In this document: positions 24,552 to 33,427 of the stretch, one piece after another
Position numbering within the stretch: the stretch's first letter is position 1
Layout of the letters: the number at the start of each line of letters is the position of its first letter
NCBI GenBank assembly: GCA_031551265.1
Contig: JAVBNU010000015.1
Coordinates: 1 to 43,856, forward strand
Direction: 5' to 3'
Length of the DNA: 43,856 nt
Origin: JAVBNU01 sp031551265
GTDB lineage: Bacteria; Cyanobacteriota; Vampirovibrionia; Gastranaerophilales; Gastranaerophilaceae
Made by a program: the position numbers and the translations under genes
Notes under the pieces: model-generated
Databases searched by the model: none
Told to the model about the DNA's origin: nothing
Seen by the model: only the letters and a program-made list of their open reading frames with translations

Positions 24552-24818
24552 TCATTCGGACACATTGCGGTCAATGTTGATTTTGATGCCATATTCTTCA
24601 AACAAAATCGTTGCGGTTCGTTGCTCGTCCAGCGTGAATTTCAAATCAAAATTTTCACTTATGTTATCAAGCTGCAACCCTGCATCCTTTGCTAAGCGTT
24701 TCAGTAATTTTGTTTTAAAGTTAACCTCTTGTGGGCTTTCGCTCCAATTTTCTTGCAATGAAATTATCTGTTCAAAGTTTTTGTTTAAAAAACTTGCAAT
24801 TTTGTATTCGTAAGTCAT
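24552..24818 (-). CDS. Hypothetical protein of the recombinase group, 88 residues
   Basis: MTYEYKIASFLNKNFEQIISL... is preceded by AGAGGTAGGA directly before the ATG at 24818. Acidic and soluble, with no recognisable domain. It starts 12 bases after the stop of the DUF4268 gene and shares its operon. Confidence 0.7.
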   Translation of the reverse strand: MTYEYKIASFLNKNFEQIISLQENWSESPQEVNFKTKLLKRLAKDAGLQLDNISENFDLKFTLDEQRTATILFEEYGIKINIDRNVSE

Positions 24819-24830
24819 TTCCTACCTCTC

Positions 24831-25664
24831 TTAATTCGAGAGGTAGGGGCGAAACGTAGCTTTAAAAGCCTCTGCCATTTGAATCTGAGTTTTGGCGGCT
24901 TCTTCAAAATTCGCTTCGTTGGTGATGTCGATTTCGACCTTTTGTCTTATCCGGCTTGATTTTTTACCATCAAGTTCCTGCCAATCAATTTTTCCTAGCG
25001 ATTTTTCAATAGCCTTTTTGTGTTCAAAAAGTGAACGAAATAGTTTTTTATCATTAGCAATAAAAAGTTCACAGGCAACATATTTCTCTTTCGTGTTGAT
25101 TGTCGGAGTTATTGAAATTCCTGTTTTGCCTATAGATATCGTCTGCCAATGTTGAGGTGATGGTTTAATTTGAAGATCTGAATTCAATGCATCACAAATC
25201 TCAAAATATTTTTGCCAGTACTTTAACTGGAGTATTTTGCTCGGCGCTTCAAGATTTCTTTTGACACCCGACTTTTGTATGATTTCAGGCTGTAAAAGAA
25301 TTTCAAAATCAATCTTATCCTCATTTTGTACCGCCTTGATAAGATAAATGCCAAATCCTTTGCGGAATTTCGAGTTCAAAAATTTAACCGAATGAACAAG
25401 CTCCTCTTTTTCATTCACGATAAACCAAAACAAATGGTTGCTAACATCCAAATTTATCGGTGTATTATGCAACAAAGCGCACAAACCCTCCTGACTCTGC
25501 GTTAGCTCGGCTTTTATCGTGATAACCCTGTCCTTGATGCCACTTCCCAAAAGGGCATCAACAACTCTGGACGAGTTGGCTTGCACATACTCCTCGAAAT
25601 TCTTTTTGCTCTTCAATGCAGTCTGCGCTGCGACCTGCGACTCTGCTTGTGTTTTTTCTGACAT
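24831..25664 (-). CDS. DUF4268 domain protein
   Basis: A 277-residue protein started at the ATG at 25664 (MSEKTQAESQ), which has AAAGGAG at ideal spacing; an 11-residue longer reading is rejected. The C-terminal half matches DUF4268: HWQTISIGKTGISITPTINT, YVACELFIANDKKLFRSLFEHKKAIEKSLG, then IDWQELDGKKSSRIRQK. DUF4268 is seen at the ends of restriction-related or phage proteins and is thought to be a nuclease-associated or DNA-binding domain; that is only suggestive. First gene of the four-gene group that ends with the recombinase. Confidence 0.8.
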   Translation of the reverse strand: MSEKTQAESQVAAQTALKSKKNFEEYVQANSSRVVDALLGSGIKDRVITIKAELTQSQEGLCALLHNTPINLDVSNHLFWFIVNEKEELVHSVKFLNSKFRKGFGIYLIKAVQNEDKIDFEILLQPEIIQKSGVKRNLEAPSKILQLKYWQKYFEICDALNSDLQIKPSPQHWQTISIGKTGISITPTINTKEKYVACELFIANDKKLFRSLFEHKKAIEKSLGKIDWQELDGKKSSRIRQKVEIDITNEANFEEAAKTQIQMAEAFKATFRPYLSN

Positions 25665-25745
25665 AATAATATCTCCTTTTGCTTTGTACACAAGCATCTA
25701 TCGCTCCATCCAAACCGGAATGGAAGCTATTCAGGAGATTTCGTA

Positions 25746-26372
25746 TCATTCGGACACAGAATTGTCGGATTTATAATTTTTGCTATATTTATGAATATCA
25801 GGGAACGTATTGGTTAATTTTGCAGTTCTACGCCTGTAATGTAATCGTCGTGCATGTTTTTCTATCATTTTTTGTTTTTTATCTTGCTCTCTTTCTTCAG
25901 GTGTCATTTTTTTTAATTCTTGCCTTCGCTTCTTTTTTGCGTTCATTCTTTCCGTTTTCAAGGCAGCACGAGGTGATAATGATACAGCCTTTTTATTGTT
26001 ATAAAGATCCAAGAGAACATCTTGCTTCACTTTATATAAATATATATTGTCCCCATCTTGGCATATTACTAATTTTGCTTTAAAGACATCAAATTTCTTT
26101 GAGTCGTGAACTTCTTTTATTATTAATTTGCTGCTACCTTGATAGTATTCTTTTCTTGAACGTTTAACAAAATCTTTTAAATCATATATTTCATCGGATT
26201 TGATATTTAGGAGTTCAACAAGCATTGACAGAAGCCTTTTTTCAGTTTTGGTATAAATTTCACGTTCTTCAACAAAGGTCTTCTTACATTCTGTGCATTT
26301 AAACCTTTGTGTCCCTGCCTTCGTTTTGCCATAGTTAATTGTAATATCAGATTCACAGTAATGACAGCGCAT
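25746..26372 (-). CDS. Zinc-ribbon protein with InsA-like N-terminus
   Basis: A 208-residue protein begun at the ATG at 26372 (MRCHYCESDITINYG) after AAGGA. The first 33 residues form a zinc ribbon, C3-x2-C6 and C26-x2-C29 (GTQRFKCTECKKTF), like the N-terminal zinc finger of IS1 InsA proteins. The rest is not transposase-like; it ends in a very basic helix-rich tail (RMNAKKKRRQELKK and HARRLHYRRR). DNA or RNA binding is likely. It lies divergently from the ParB-methyltransferase gene and may regulate the module. Confidence 0.65.
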   Translation of the reverse strand: MRCHYCESDITINYGKTKAGTQRFKCTECKKTFVEEREIYTKTEKRLLSMLVELLNIKSDEIYDLKDFVKRSRKEYYQGSSKLIIKEVHDSKKFDVFKAKLVICQDGDNIYLYKVKQDVLLDLYNNKKAVSLSPRAALKTERMNAKKKRRQELKKMTPEEREQDKKQKMIEKHARRLHYRRRTAKLTNTFPDIHKYSKNYKSDNSVSE

Positions 26373-26575
26373 TATTACCATCCTTAATTCTTTAATAATT
26401 TCAAATTTTAACATAAATAAAAATTTGCAACACCTATTGTCCAAAACGTATTGTTTTTAAGAGGTAAATCCCGAAAAGCACTGTAATTATTGACTTTTTT
26501 GTCTTCCCAAAAGCCCAGTATATAATACTGTACTAAAATGCTATGTGGCATTTTTGAAAAACAAGGAGAAATCCA

Positions 26576-27910
26576 ATGACTGCAAGTCAAAACGACTCTT
26601 CCAACTTCCGGAGTATAAATGTGGAGTTACAAGTTCATTACATCGCAATATCGCTTTTGAAAAATTACAAGCGAAATGCAAAAATTCATTCAAAAAAGCA
26701 GATTGCAAAACTGGTTCAAAGTATGCAAACATTCGGTGTTGTCACACCAATTCTTGTGGATAAAAATCATGAGGTAATTGCCGGACACGGCAGGCTAGAG
26801 GCTCTAAAACAGCTTGGTTACGACAAAGTTCCTGTGATTATGCTTGAACACTTGACCGAAGAACAGGTTAAGGCTTACCGTTTAGCGGATAATCGCATAG
26901 CCGAAGAGGCCGAATATGATGAAGGTCTACTTAAAATTGAGCTTCAAGAGCTTATTTTGTCTGATAACATCATTATAACGGATACCGGCTTTGATATTGC
27001 TGAAATCGATGAAATAGTGATTGAAGGCTATGCTGAAAAGAAGGAAAAAGTCGATAAGGCCGATGAACTTGAAAATCCGAGTGAAATCGAAGCAAAAGTT
27101 AAGCTTGGTGATATTTGGAAGCTCGGGGAGCACCTTCTGCTATGCGGTGATGCGCTAAAAGCCGAAAGCTATACAGAGTTGCTCAAAGACGAGAAGGCAA
27201 AACTCGTGTTGACCGATGCACCGTACAATGTTCGAGTAAACGGTCATGTTGGCGGCAAAGGTAAAATTAAACATCAGGAATTCGCAATGGCCAGCGGCGA
27301 AATGTCAGACGAGGAATTTGAAAATTTTGTCAACAAATTTATGGCGAATTTAAAAGAATTCTCAACTGATGGTTCGTTGCACTACCTTTTCATTGACTGG
27401 CGTGGCCTGAAAATATTCTTGAATGCAGGCTCTAGGCACTACAAAGAATTAAAAAATATCTGCATATGGAACAAACTTGTTGCAGGGATGGGAAGCCTTT
27501 ACAGAAGCCAATATGAGGCAATTTGCGTATTTAAAAATGGTACAAAGCCCCACGTAAACAATATTGAATTAGGCAAAAATGGCAGATATAGAACAAATGT
27601 TTGGAATCACAAGGGCATAAGCGCAACAAATCCAAAATCGCTTGAATTGCTTAAAATGCATCCCACAGTTAAGTCAGTAGGGCTTTTGCACGAAATTTTA
27701 CTTGATGCATCTTGCGCAGGAGACATTGTTTTTGACTGTTTTGGAGGTTCAGGAAGCACTTTGCTTGCCTGCGAACGAGCTAAACGCAAGGCACGGCTTA
27801 TTGAAATTGATCCGCATTACTGTGATATAACCCTGTACCGCTGGGAAAAGCTAACTGGCAAAAGGGCTGAACTTATTGAAAACATCGGAGATAAGAGCTA
27901 TGGAAAATAA
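26576..27910 (+). CDS. ParB-domain DNA methyltransferase
   Basis: A 444-residue fusion. The N-terminal ParB/Srx-type domain has VTPILVDKNHEVIAGHGRLEAL (56-77) and VPVIMLEHLTEEQVKAYRLADNR. The C-terminal part is an amino-methyltransferase of the beta order: motif IV TDAPY (213-217, a variant of D-P-P-Y) before motif I FDCFGGSGSTLLACE (386-400). Such proteins are common in phages and integrated elements directly before terminase genes and methylate adenine-N6 or cytosine-N4. It overlaps the next gene by 11 bases. No cognate restriction enzyme is adjacent. Confidence 0.92.
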   Translation: MTASQNDSSNFRSINVELQVHYIAISLLKNYKRNAKIHSKKQIAKLVQSMQTFGVVTPILVDKNHEVIAGHGRLEALKQLGYDKVPVIMLEHLTEEQVKAYRLADNRIAEEAEYDEGLLKIELQELILSDNIIITDTGFDIAEIDEIVIEGYAEKKEKVDKADELENPSEIEAKVKLGDIWKLGEHLLLCGDALKAESYTELLKDEKAKLVLTDAPYNVRVNGHVGGKGKIKHQEFAMASGEMSDEEFENFVNKFMANLKEFSTDGSLHYLFIDWRGLKIFLNAGSRHYKELKNICIWNKLVAGMGSLYRSQYEAICVFKNGTKPHVNNIELGKNGRYRTNVWNHKGISATNPKSLELLKMHPTVKSVGLLHEILLDASCAGDIVFDCFGGSGSTLLACERAKRKARLIEIDPHYCDITLYRWEKLTGKRAELIENIGDKSYGK

Positions 27911-28286
27911 TCAAGAAAATAAAGACTACGAGGTTGGCTATAAACGCCCACCTCGTAAACACCAATTCAAAAAAGGATGCACAGGTAATCGCAATGGGAG
28001 ACCCAAATTGATTCAGGACTTCAATACTGATTTTCAGCAAGAACTTGAGGAAATTATTACCATTCAAAAGGACGGAAAGTCAAAGCCTGTAACTAAACAA
28101 CGAGCGTTGATTAAGATACTCATAACAAATGCCTTAAACGGAAATGTGGGGGCTATTAAGCTCGTAACAGCTGTTTTGAGCAAGTTACCTGTCAAAGTTG
28201 AAGATCTGGAGAAAGATCTGTCGCCAGAGGATGCACAAATATTAGAAGACTTTATTAAAAGGAGAATAAATCATGAGCAACAATAA
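27900..28286 (+). CDS. DUF5681 protein (small-terminase position)
   Basis: A 128-residue protein started at the ATG at 27900 (GGAG upstream). It has the DUF5681 signature KRPPRKHQFKKGCTGNRNGRP followed by a helical part (KPVTKQRALIKILITNALNGN). The gene sits exactly where a small terminase subunit would be, between the methyltransferase and the large terminase, overlapping the latter by 14 bases. The family often occupies that position, but DNA-recognition by it is inferred. Confidence 0.85.
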   Translation: MENNQENKDYEVGYKRPPRKHQFKKGCTGNRNGRPKLIQDFNTDFQQELEEIITIQKDGKSKPVTKQRALIKILITNALNGNVGAIKLVTAVLSKLPVKVEDLEKDLSPEDAQILEDFIKRRINHEQQ

Positions 28287-29781
28287 AGAAATACTTAATG
28301 CCGCTCTTAGAAGCGATTTTTACACATTTATACAAAAAGCATTTAAGGAAATAGACGACTCACAAAAATTTAAGAGTAATTGGCACTTAGAGCTCATTTG
28401 TGACAAGCTTGAGCAGTGCTACAGAGGGGATATAAAGCGGCTTATAATAAATATTCCTCCAAGAAATTTGAAATCGCATTGTGCTTCAATTTGTTTGCCT
28501 GCGTTCATACTTGGTCACAATCCAAATGCTAGAATAATTTGCGTAAGTTATTCGCAAGATCTCGCCGATAAACTTTCACGCAAAACAAAAAAGCTTATGG
28601 AAAGTGATTTCTACAAGAATGTTTTTAAGACAAGGCTTGGAGATAAACAAACGGAAGGCGAGTTTGAAACCACAAAAAATGGTTTTAGGTACGCAACTTC
28701 TGTAATGGGTTCGCTTACTGGTATTGGGGGAAACTATATAATTATAGATGACCCAATGAAAGCTGATGATGCAAGCTCTGAAACAATCCGAAATAGTGTC
28801 AATCAATGGTATAGTAATACTCTGGCTTCTAGGCTTGATGCGCCAAAAGAAGGTGTCATTATCCTTGTAATGCAGCGTTTGCATATGGATGATTTGACAG
28901 GATATTTGATCAAGCAAGGAGGCTGGGAATTACTGTCATTGCCAGCTATTGCTGAAAATGATGAAAATTTCATACTATCAGATGATAGAGTAGTTGGTAG
29001 AAAAGCTGGAGAGGCTCTTAATCCGGAACATGAGCCCCTTGAGATCCTTGAACGCAAAAAAAAATTAGATGATGGCGCATATAATTTCTCAGCACAATAC
29101 CAGCAACGACCTATTCCAGAAACAGGCAATGTTCTTGATTTTGAGTTATTTCAATATTATGATGATTTGCCATCAAGTGGGCGTATTGTGCAGAGTTGGG
29201 ATATTGCGCTCAAGGATGGCGTAAAAAATGATTATTCAGTCTGTATCACAAGCCTTTTTGATGGTGAAAAGTATTTTATATTAGACGTTTTTAGGGAAAA
29301 ACTCGACTTTCCTTATCTGATTGATAAAATACAAGAATTAAAGCAGGCATTCCACGCAAGCGATATCATAATAGAAGAAAGTTCTGTGACCTTACATTTA
29401 TTACAACATCTCGAAAAGCAGGGATTGTTTGTAATCAAATATAGACCCGTTGGAAGTAAAATCATTAGGGCAAACAATGCTTCATTACCACTAAGGGCAG
29501 GCAAAATATTCTTGAAGCGAGATGCCAGTTGGCTTGAGTGCTTCAAAACTGAAATCATATCATTCCCAACAGGTCGGCATGATGATCAAGTTGACGCCTT
29601 TACACAACTTGTTGGCGCAACAATTTATATCCCATCGAGTACCAGCAGTGCCATTGGCCCAAGCAAGTATGACACCCAAAAACAATTACAGTACTTGCAA
29701 AATCGTGAGAGAGTTAAACACAAGCAAACTCCCAACAAGTCAAGTTATACGTATCAAAGAGGCCTACTCAGAAGGTTCTAG
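28273..29781 (+). CDS. Phage terminase large subunit
   Basis: A 502-residue TerL. ATPase landmarks are a deviant Walker A NIPPRNLKSH (60-69) and Walker B YIIIDDP (155-161). The C-terminal RNase H-like nuclease has D310 in QSWDIALKDG, EES at 369-371 and HDDQVDAF (436-443). The enzyme packages phage DNA into capsids. AGGAG precedes the ATG. No portal, capsid, protease or tail gene follows; the next gene is a convergent repressor, so this is a terminase stranded outside a complete prophage or part of a satellite-like element. Confidence 0.94.
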   Translation: MSNNKEILNAALRSDFYTFIQKAFKEIDDSQKFKSNWHLELICDKLEQCYRGDIKRLIINIPPRNLKSHCASICLPAFILGHNPNARIICVSYSQDLADKLSRKTKKLMESDFYKNVFKTRLGDKQTEGEFETTKNGFRYATSVMGSLTGIGGNYIIIDDPMKADDASSETIRNSVNQWYSNTLASRLDAPKEGVIILVMQRLHMDDLTGYLIKQGGWELLSLPAIAENDENFILSDDRVVGRKAGEALNPEHEPLEILERKKKLDDGAYNFSAQYQQRPIPETGNVLDFELFQYYDDLPSSGRIVQSWDIALKDGVKNDYSVCITSLFDGEKYFILDVFREKLDFPYLIDKIQELKQAFHASDIIIEESSVTLHLLQHLEKQGLFVIKYRPVGSKIIRANNASLPLRAGKIFLKRDASWLECFKTEIISFPTGRHDDQVDAFTQLVGATIYIPSSTSSAIGPSKYDTQKQLQYLQNRERVKHKQTPNKSSYTYQRGLLRRF

Positions 29782-29797
29782 GCTTGATAAATAATCT

Positions 29798-29832
29798 AGG
29801 GCAGGGTTTATTCAAACTCTGTCCTATTTTTT
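29798..29832. terminator. Bidirectional terminator between terminase and XRE genes
   Basis: A 12-bp stem (29798-29809 with 29814-29825, two G-T pairs) with loop ATTC, followed by T6. It closes the terminase transcript and reaches into the last codons of the convergent XRE gene. Confidence 0.75.
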
Positions 29833-30165
29833 CTGTTTGATGTTGTTAAAACTCTCAAGCGTGGCTTTAACAACAGGCAACAAGGCTTCAATTCTTTGAT
29901 TGTCGCAGTTATAAATGATCTGTGACAGTTCTTTTTTGTGAATATTCATATCCGGTTGGGACATAACTCCAAAGGCCTCTAAAGGCAAGCTGAGTATCTG
30001 AATAATTTTGAGAAAATTCTCGGCACTTGGCGAATTTAGCCCACGTTCAATTTTGCTCAGGTAGTTAGTCGAAATGCCCACAGCTTCTGCAAGTTGCTCT
30101 TGCGTCATACCTTTGTCATTTCTTGTTATTCGTATTTTTTTGCCTATTTCAATTTTATCAATCAT
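29824..30165 (-). CDS. XRE-family transcriptional regulator
   Basis: A 113-residue protein with an N-terminal helix-turn-helix of the Cro/C1 type (MTQEQLAEAVGISTNYLSKIERGLNSPSAENFLKII, residues 20-55) and a helical C-terminal part for dimerisation. It is divergent from the gene at 30363 across a gap with two copies of ATGATTAAT, one overlapping its own probable -10, as expected of a self-repressing phage-type regulator. It probably represses the module to its right. Confidence 0.92.
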   Translation of the reverse strand: MIDKIEIGKKIRITRNDKGMTQEQLAEAVGISTNYLSKIERGLNSPSAENFLKIIQILSLPLEAFGVMSQPDMNIHKKELSQIIYNCDNQRIEALLPVVKATLESFNNIKQKK

Positions 30166-30197
30166 ATATTACCACCTTTGACTATTTTAAGTAATTT

Positions 30198-30280
30198 ATG
30201 ATTAATACTTAACGGATTATATGATTAATTTTGGTTAAAATTGATACTATTTGACTTGTAGCGGTTTTAACAGCTATAAT
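30198..30280 (+). promoter_or_regulatory. Divergent control region: operator repeats and sigma70 promoter
   Basis: ATGATTAAT occurs at 30198-30206 and 30221-30229. On the minus strand TATAAT lies at 30216-30221, a likely -10 for the XRE gene. On the plus strand TTGACT (30251-30256) and TATAAT (30275-30280) are spaced 18 bases, a near-consensus sigma70 promoter. The resulting transcript would carry about 75 bases of leader before the start at 30363. Confidence 0.7.
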
Positions 30281-30362
30281 CAAGGATACAGGTATTATGT
30301 CGCATTTTGTCGTACATGCCTGCTATGATAAAAATATAAATAAAAAGAGGTGCAAAGAAGTT

Positions 30363-31076
30363 ATGAACGAAAGCAGAATAACACAGCAAGAAATAAACGA
30401 TACGCTTCAGGAAATTCTTAAATATTGTGGCATGGGTATTCGTGGAGTTGGAGCAAATAACGAAATACATGTAGATATAGCCTTAGGAATAGAAAATTTG
30501 CATTATCAGCTTGGAGAAGACTTTTTAGGCAGAAGTTTCCATTCAAGTTATAATTCGCCTTGCCCGAGCATTAATAGATATACTCCCACGCCTGCACTTA
30601 TGTTTCTGGCTGAAAAAATACTTAACAAAGAGCGATACAAAAAAATTACATCCCAAACAAGCACCGGAAAAATTTTATATCTTATAAAGGAAGAAATATG
30701 GGAAGAACTATTACTCGACGAGTGGCAAAATGATGTCTTGGTCTCAGGGGGTTGTTCGCCTTCGGGGGATATAAGAATAACCACCAATAGAGAAAATACA
30801 AATGATGCTATATGTTGGTATGCAATAAACAATGACGGCAGCGGACGTGTTTCTCATTGCCAAAATTTTGAGGGAACATCATATGGCCAAAAAACTTTTG
30901 ATCCTGTGATAAATTTGGCAAAAGAACTCCGTAAAAAAGAAACAAAATGGCAAAAATTTATCAATAAAATATTCCATCACGGCAATTATATTTTTTCGAG
31001 TAGGGATGCCATGATATTGCTGGATGAAATAATAAACATCACAAATAAGAGGGAGAACAATGTCAAGACTAACTAA
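30363..31076 (+). CDS. Unknown protein upstream of WYL regulator
   Basis: A 237-residue soluble protein beginning MNESRITQQEINDTLQ. The start at 30363 is chosen because AGAGG and GAAG precede it; an in-frame ATG at 30297 would lie only about ten bases from the predicted transcription start. The middle is rich in Ser, Gly and Asn (SGGCSPSGDIRITTNRENTN, AINNDGSGRVSHCQ). The end is helical (MILLDEIINITNK). It overlaps the WYL gene by 17 bases, so the two are co-translated. No family recognised. Confidence 0.75.
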   Translation: MNESRITQQEINDTLQEILKYCGMGIRGVGANNEIHVDIALGIENLHYQLGEDFLGRSFHSSYNSPCPSINRYTPTPALMFLAEKILNKERYKKITSQTSTGKILYLIKEEIWEELLLDEWQNDVLVSGGCSPSGDIRITTNRENTNDAICWYAINNDGSGRVSHCQNFEGTSYGQKTFDPVINLAKELRKKETKWQKFINKIFHHGNYIFSSRDAMILLDEIINITNKRENNVKTN

Positions 31077-32037
31077 AGCAAACGAAATAATTGAGCTGGC
31101 AATGCTGTTTCAGAACAGCTATTGCGGTTTGAGTATTGAGGATATTCAGGGGCATTTTGAATGTTCACGCCGAAGTGCAGAACGTATGAAAACTCTACTG
31201 TTTGATATGTTTCCTGACAAGATTGAGGAAGTACAGACAAACGAAAAGAAAAAACGCTGGAGATTTGTTAAAGGTACAATGAATGCGTTGATTTCATTCA
31301 GTACCGAAGATTTTGCTAATCTTGAATACTTGAAAGGTCTCTCTAATGACGAAACTCGACAGAAAGAACTTGATGAGTTAATTTCAAAAATCAAAGCATT
31401 GACCCCACAAAAAAATCTGCGTACACTTGATACAGACATTTCAGCTATTCTCGAAAGTGAAGGGTTTGCGGTCAAACAATATTCAAGAGCCAAATCCGAC
31501 CCGAAGGTTTTGGAAGGCATCCGCAGCGCACTGCTTGCATTTAAAAAAGTTAAATTTGATTATCCGGTTAATGGCAAAGTATTTTCAATAACCCTCAATC
31601 CTTATGGAATGATTATTTCCGACAAGCATTATTTTGTGGGCTTCAATGATTATGTTAACGACTTGAGAATGTATTTGGTCAGCGCAATGAGTAACATTGA
31701 GGTTTTGGATGAATATTTTGAACGTGACGAGAATTTTTCGTTGAACGAATATTCCGCACAGTCATTTGGTATTTGGCAGGAAGAAACGCTTGATGTTGTT
31801 TTGGAATTTGGTAAAATTGTAGCAGAGGATGTGTTGAATTACCACTTTCATCCAACGCAAAAAATTAAAAAGCTGGAAAACGGTAATATTCGTGTGAAAT
31901 TTACGGCCGGAGACACGGTTGCAATCTCCAACGAACTTTTCAAATGGGGTGATGATGTGAAAATTCAACGTCCTGAAACTTTGAAAAATATATATAGAGA
32001 GAAGCTGGAGAAAGTGCTAAAAAGCTATAAGAGTTGA
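31060..32037 (+). CDS. WYL-domain transcriptional regulator
   Basis: A 325-residue protein: N-terminal winged helix (LFQNSYCGLSIEDIQGHFECSRRSAERMKTLL, about 17-48), a central WYL domain (VKFDYPVNGKVFSITLNPYGMIISDKHYFVGFND, then LRMYLVSAMSNIEVLDE) and a C-terminal WCX-like part (LDVVLEFGKIVAEDVLNY). WYL regulators sense ligands, probably nucleic acids, and often control phage defence or mobile-element genes. GGAG lies close before the ATG at 31060. It is placed directly before the HNH cassette and is a good candidate for the repressor acting on the palindromes at 32121 and 33428. Confidence 0.92.
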   Translation: MSRLTKANEIIELAMLFQNSYCGLSIEDIQGHFECSRRSAERMKTLLFDMFPDKIEEVQTNEKKKRWRFVKGTMNALISFSTEDFANLEYLKGLSNDETRQKELDELISKIKALTPQKNLRTLDTDISAILESEGFAVKQYSRAKSDPKVLEGIRSALLAFKKVKFDYPVNGKVFSITLNPYGMIISDKHYFVGFNDYVNDLRMYLVSAMSNIEVLDEYFERDENFSLNEYSAQSFGIWQEETLDVVLEFGKIVAEDVLNYHFHPTQKIKKLENGNIRVKFTAGDTVAISNELFKWGDDVKIQRPETLKNIYREKLEKVLKSYKS

Positions 32038-32086
32038 CTTTCGAGCTCTTTAGAGCAATGATTACATATAATCAAATAACATAAAT

Positions 32087-32135
32087 ATTAATCATATATG
32101 ATGAAACAAGCTATCATATGTGCCACGTTTTGGCA
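32087..32135 (+). promoter_or_regulatory. Operator region before the HNH cassette
   Basis: ATTAATCAT (32087-32095) is the inverse of the ATGATTAAT copies near the XRE gene. TGCCA-CGTTT-TGGCA (32121-32135) is a perfect 5-bp inverted repeat that recurs at 33428-33442 with both arms changed in step and the spacer kept. The first HNH gene starts 39 bases downstream. Confidence 0.65.
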
Positions 32136-32173
32136 TAGTCGTCTGACACAATAAAAAATGAAAGGAGCAAATT

Positions 32174-32722
32174 TTGGAAACAGTTAAGCAGATTATTTTA
32201 GATAAGGATGATGACAACATTGAAATTGTCAATAAACCTTATACAATACAACAACTTAGCGGAAAAATTCTTCCAAATGACGTTATAAATGAACAAAATG
32301 CTTCTTTTATTTTAAGAAACGAACCTTTGAACAGTGAACAATTTAAAGAATACCACCTTAAAGAAGCGTACAAAAAAATTAAAAAGATTGAGATTAGCAA
32401 TTTGGGTCGAGTACGCATTACAAATGCAGATGATAGTACAAAAATTGCAGAGCAAATTGATAATGAATGGGACTATGATAAAAATGATTACAAAATAGGA
32501 TACTTGCGCCTGAAGGAACATCCTGGCTTAGGTTATGTATATAGATTAGTTGCAGAAACTTGGCTAAAAAAAGATCCTGCGCAAGAAAAAGAAATTTTTG
32601 ATGGCACGAATGCCAATAATTGGGAAGTTCATCATATTACAAATAATGGATATGATAACAAGCCGGAAAATCTGATTTGGCTGAAACGTAAATTACATAA
32701 TCTAATCCCAAAAAGCAGGTAA
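32174..32722 (+). CDS. NUMOD4-HNH endonuclease-like protein 1
   Basis: A 182-residue protein starting at TTG, six bases after AAAGGAG (32161-32167). It carries the NUMOD4-type motif IEISNLGRVRI (72-82), the linker YVYRLVAETW (121-130) and the HNH core EVHHITNNGYDNKPENLIWL (151-170, with H153, H154 and N166). This pattern matches free-standing HNH endonucleases of phages and self-splicing elements. The N-terminal 60 residues resemble those of copy 3. First of four paralogues; the next starts two bases after its stop. Confidence 0.85.
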   Translation: METVKQIILDKDDDNIEIVNKPYTIQQLSGKILPNDVINEQNASFILRNEPLNSEQFKEYHLKEAYKKIKKIEISNLGRVRITNADDSTKIAEQIDNEWDYDKNDYKIGYLRLKEHPGLGYVYRLVAETWLKKDPAQEKEIFDGTNANNWEVHHITNNGYDNKPENLIWLKRKLHNLIPKSR

Positions 32723-32724
32723 AA

Positions 32725-33423
32725 ATGAAAAAATTATTAAATGAATTGAGCAAAAAATCATATCTCACCGATGAAGAATTTAAAGATTACAAAAAGGTTC
32801 TAAAAGATGCGTGTGATCCCAAAAGGGAGGGCAATATTGAAAAAATGGGCAAACCGTTTACAAAAACCGGGATGTATCGCCGCACGAAAATTCAAAAACT
32901 TGTATGTATGACAAAAACTATACTGGAAGATGAAATTTGGAAAATACACCCAAATTCGCACTATGGCATTGAAGTTAGTAACTATGGGCGAGTTCGCATA
33001 ATTATAAAGCAAGAAGAGGCTAGTATAATTTTCGGAAAAGATTTTGATATAAAAGCATTAATTGGCGAAAAAATAAATCTGCTCAAAGATTATGTTGATG
33101 AAAAAGATGAGGTTTGGACTTTGGCACAAAAGCTGAACAGGCCTGATGTTGAGATTGAAATAAGCAATTTTCGGCAAATAAGAATTCTTAAAGAGTATAA
33201 AATACTTACACAATTTGAAAAAAGCCATGAATATGATGGATATTTAGAAGTAGAAATACCAAATTATGGTAAAACTTTAGTTTATAAATTGGTTGCTGAA
33301 ACATTCAAGCCTATCAATAACATAGCAGGCTATGAGGTTCATCATATTAATAATAATAGCTATGAAAACACGCCGGAAAATCTGATTTGGCTTTCCACCG
33401 AAAATCGTAGGCAGATACACTGA
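32725..33423 (+). CDS. NUMOD4-HNH endonuclease-like protein 2
   Basis: A 232-residue paralogue. It has two copies of the NUMOD4-like motif, IEVSNYGRVRI (82-92) and a weaker IEISNFRQIRI (144-154), then YKLVAETF and the HNH core YEVHHINNNSYENTPENLIWL (203-223). The tail after the HNH core is much shorter than in the other copies. The N-terminal region (basic, with KKLLNELSKKSYLTDEEF) differs from copies 1, 3 and 4. Same transcript as copy 1. Confidence 0.83.
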   Translation: MKKLLNELSKKSYLTDEEFKDYKKVLKDACDPKREGNIEKMGKPFTKTGMYRRTKIQKLVCMTKTILEDEIWKIHPNSHYGIEVSNYGRVRIIIKQEEASIIFGKDFDIKALIGEKINLLKDYVDEKDEVWTLAQKLNRPDVEIEISNFRQIRILKEYKILTQFEKSHEYDGYLEVEIPNYGKTLVYKLVAETFKPINNIAGYEVHHINNNSYENTPENLIWLSTENRRQIH

Positions 33424-33427
33424 TGTA

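Noticed and set aside
25679..26083. 134-codon plus-strand frame
   Set aside because: Antisense to the zinc-ribbon gene at 25746-26372, and rich in Phe/Tyr/Ile as expected of a shadow frame.
30297..30362. Earlier ATG for the unknown gene before WYL
   Set aside because: It would lie about ten bases from the predicted transcription start with no ribosome binding site; the start at 30363 is better supported.
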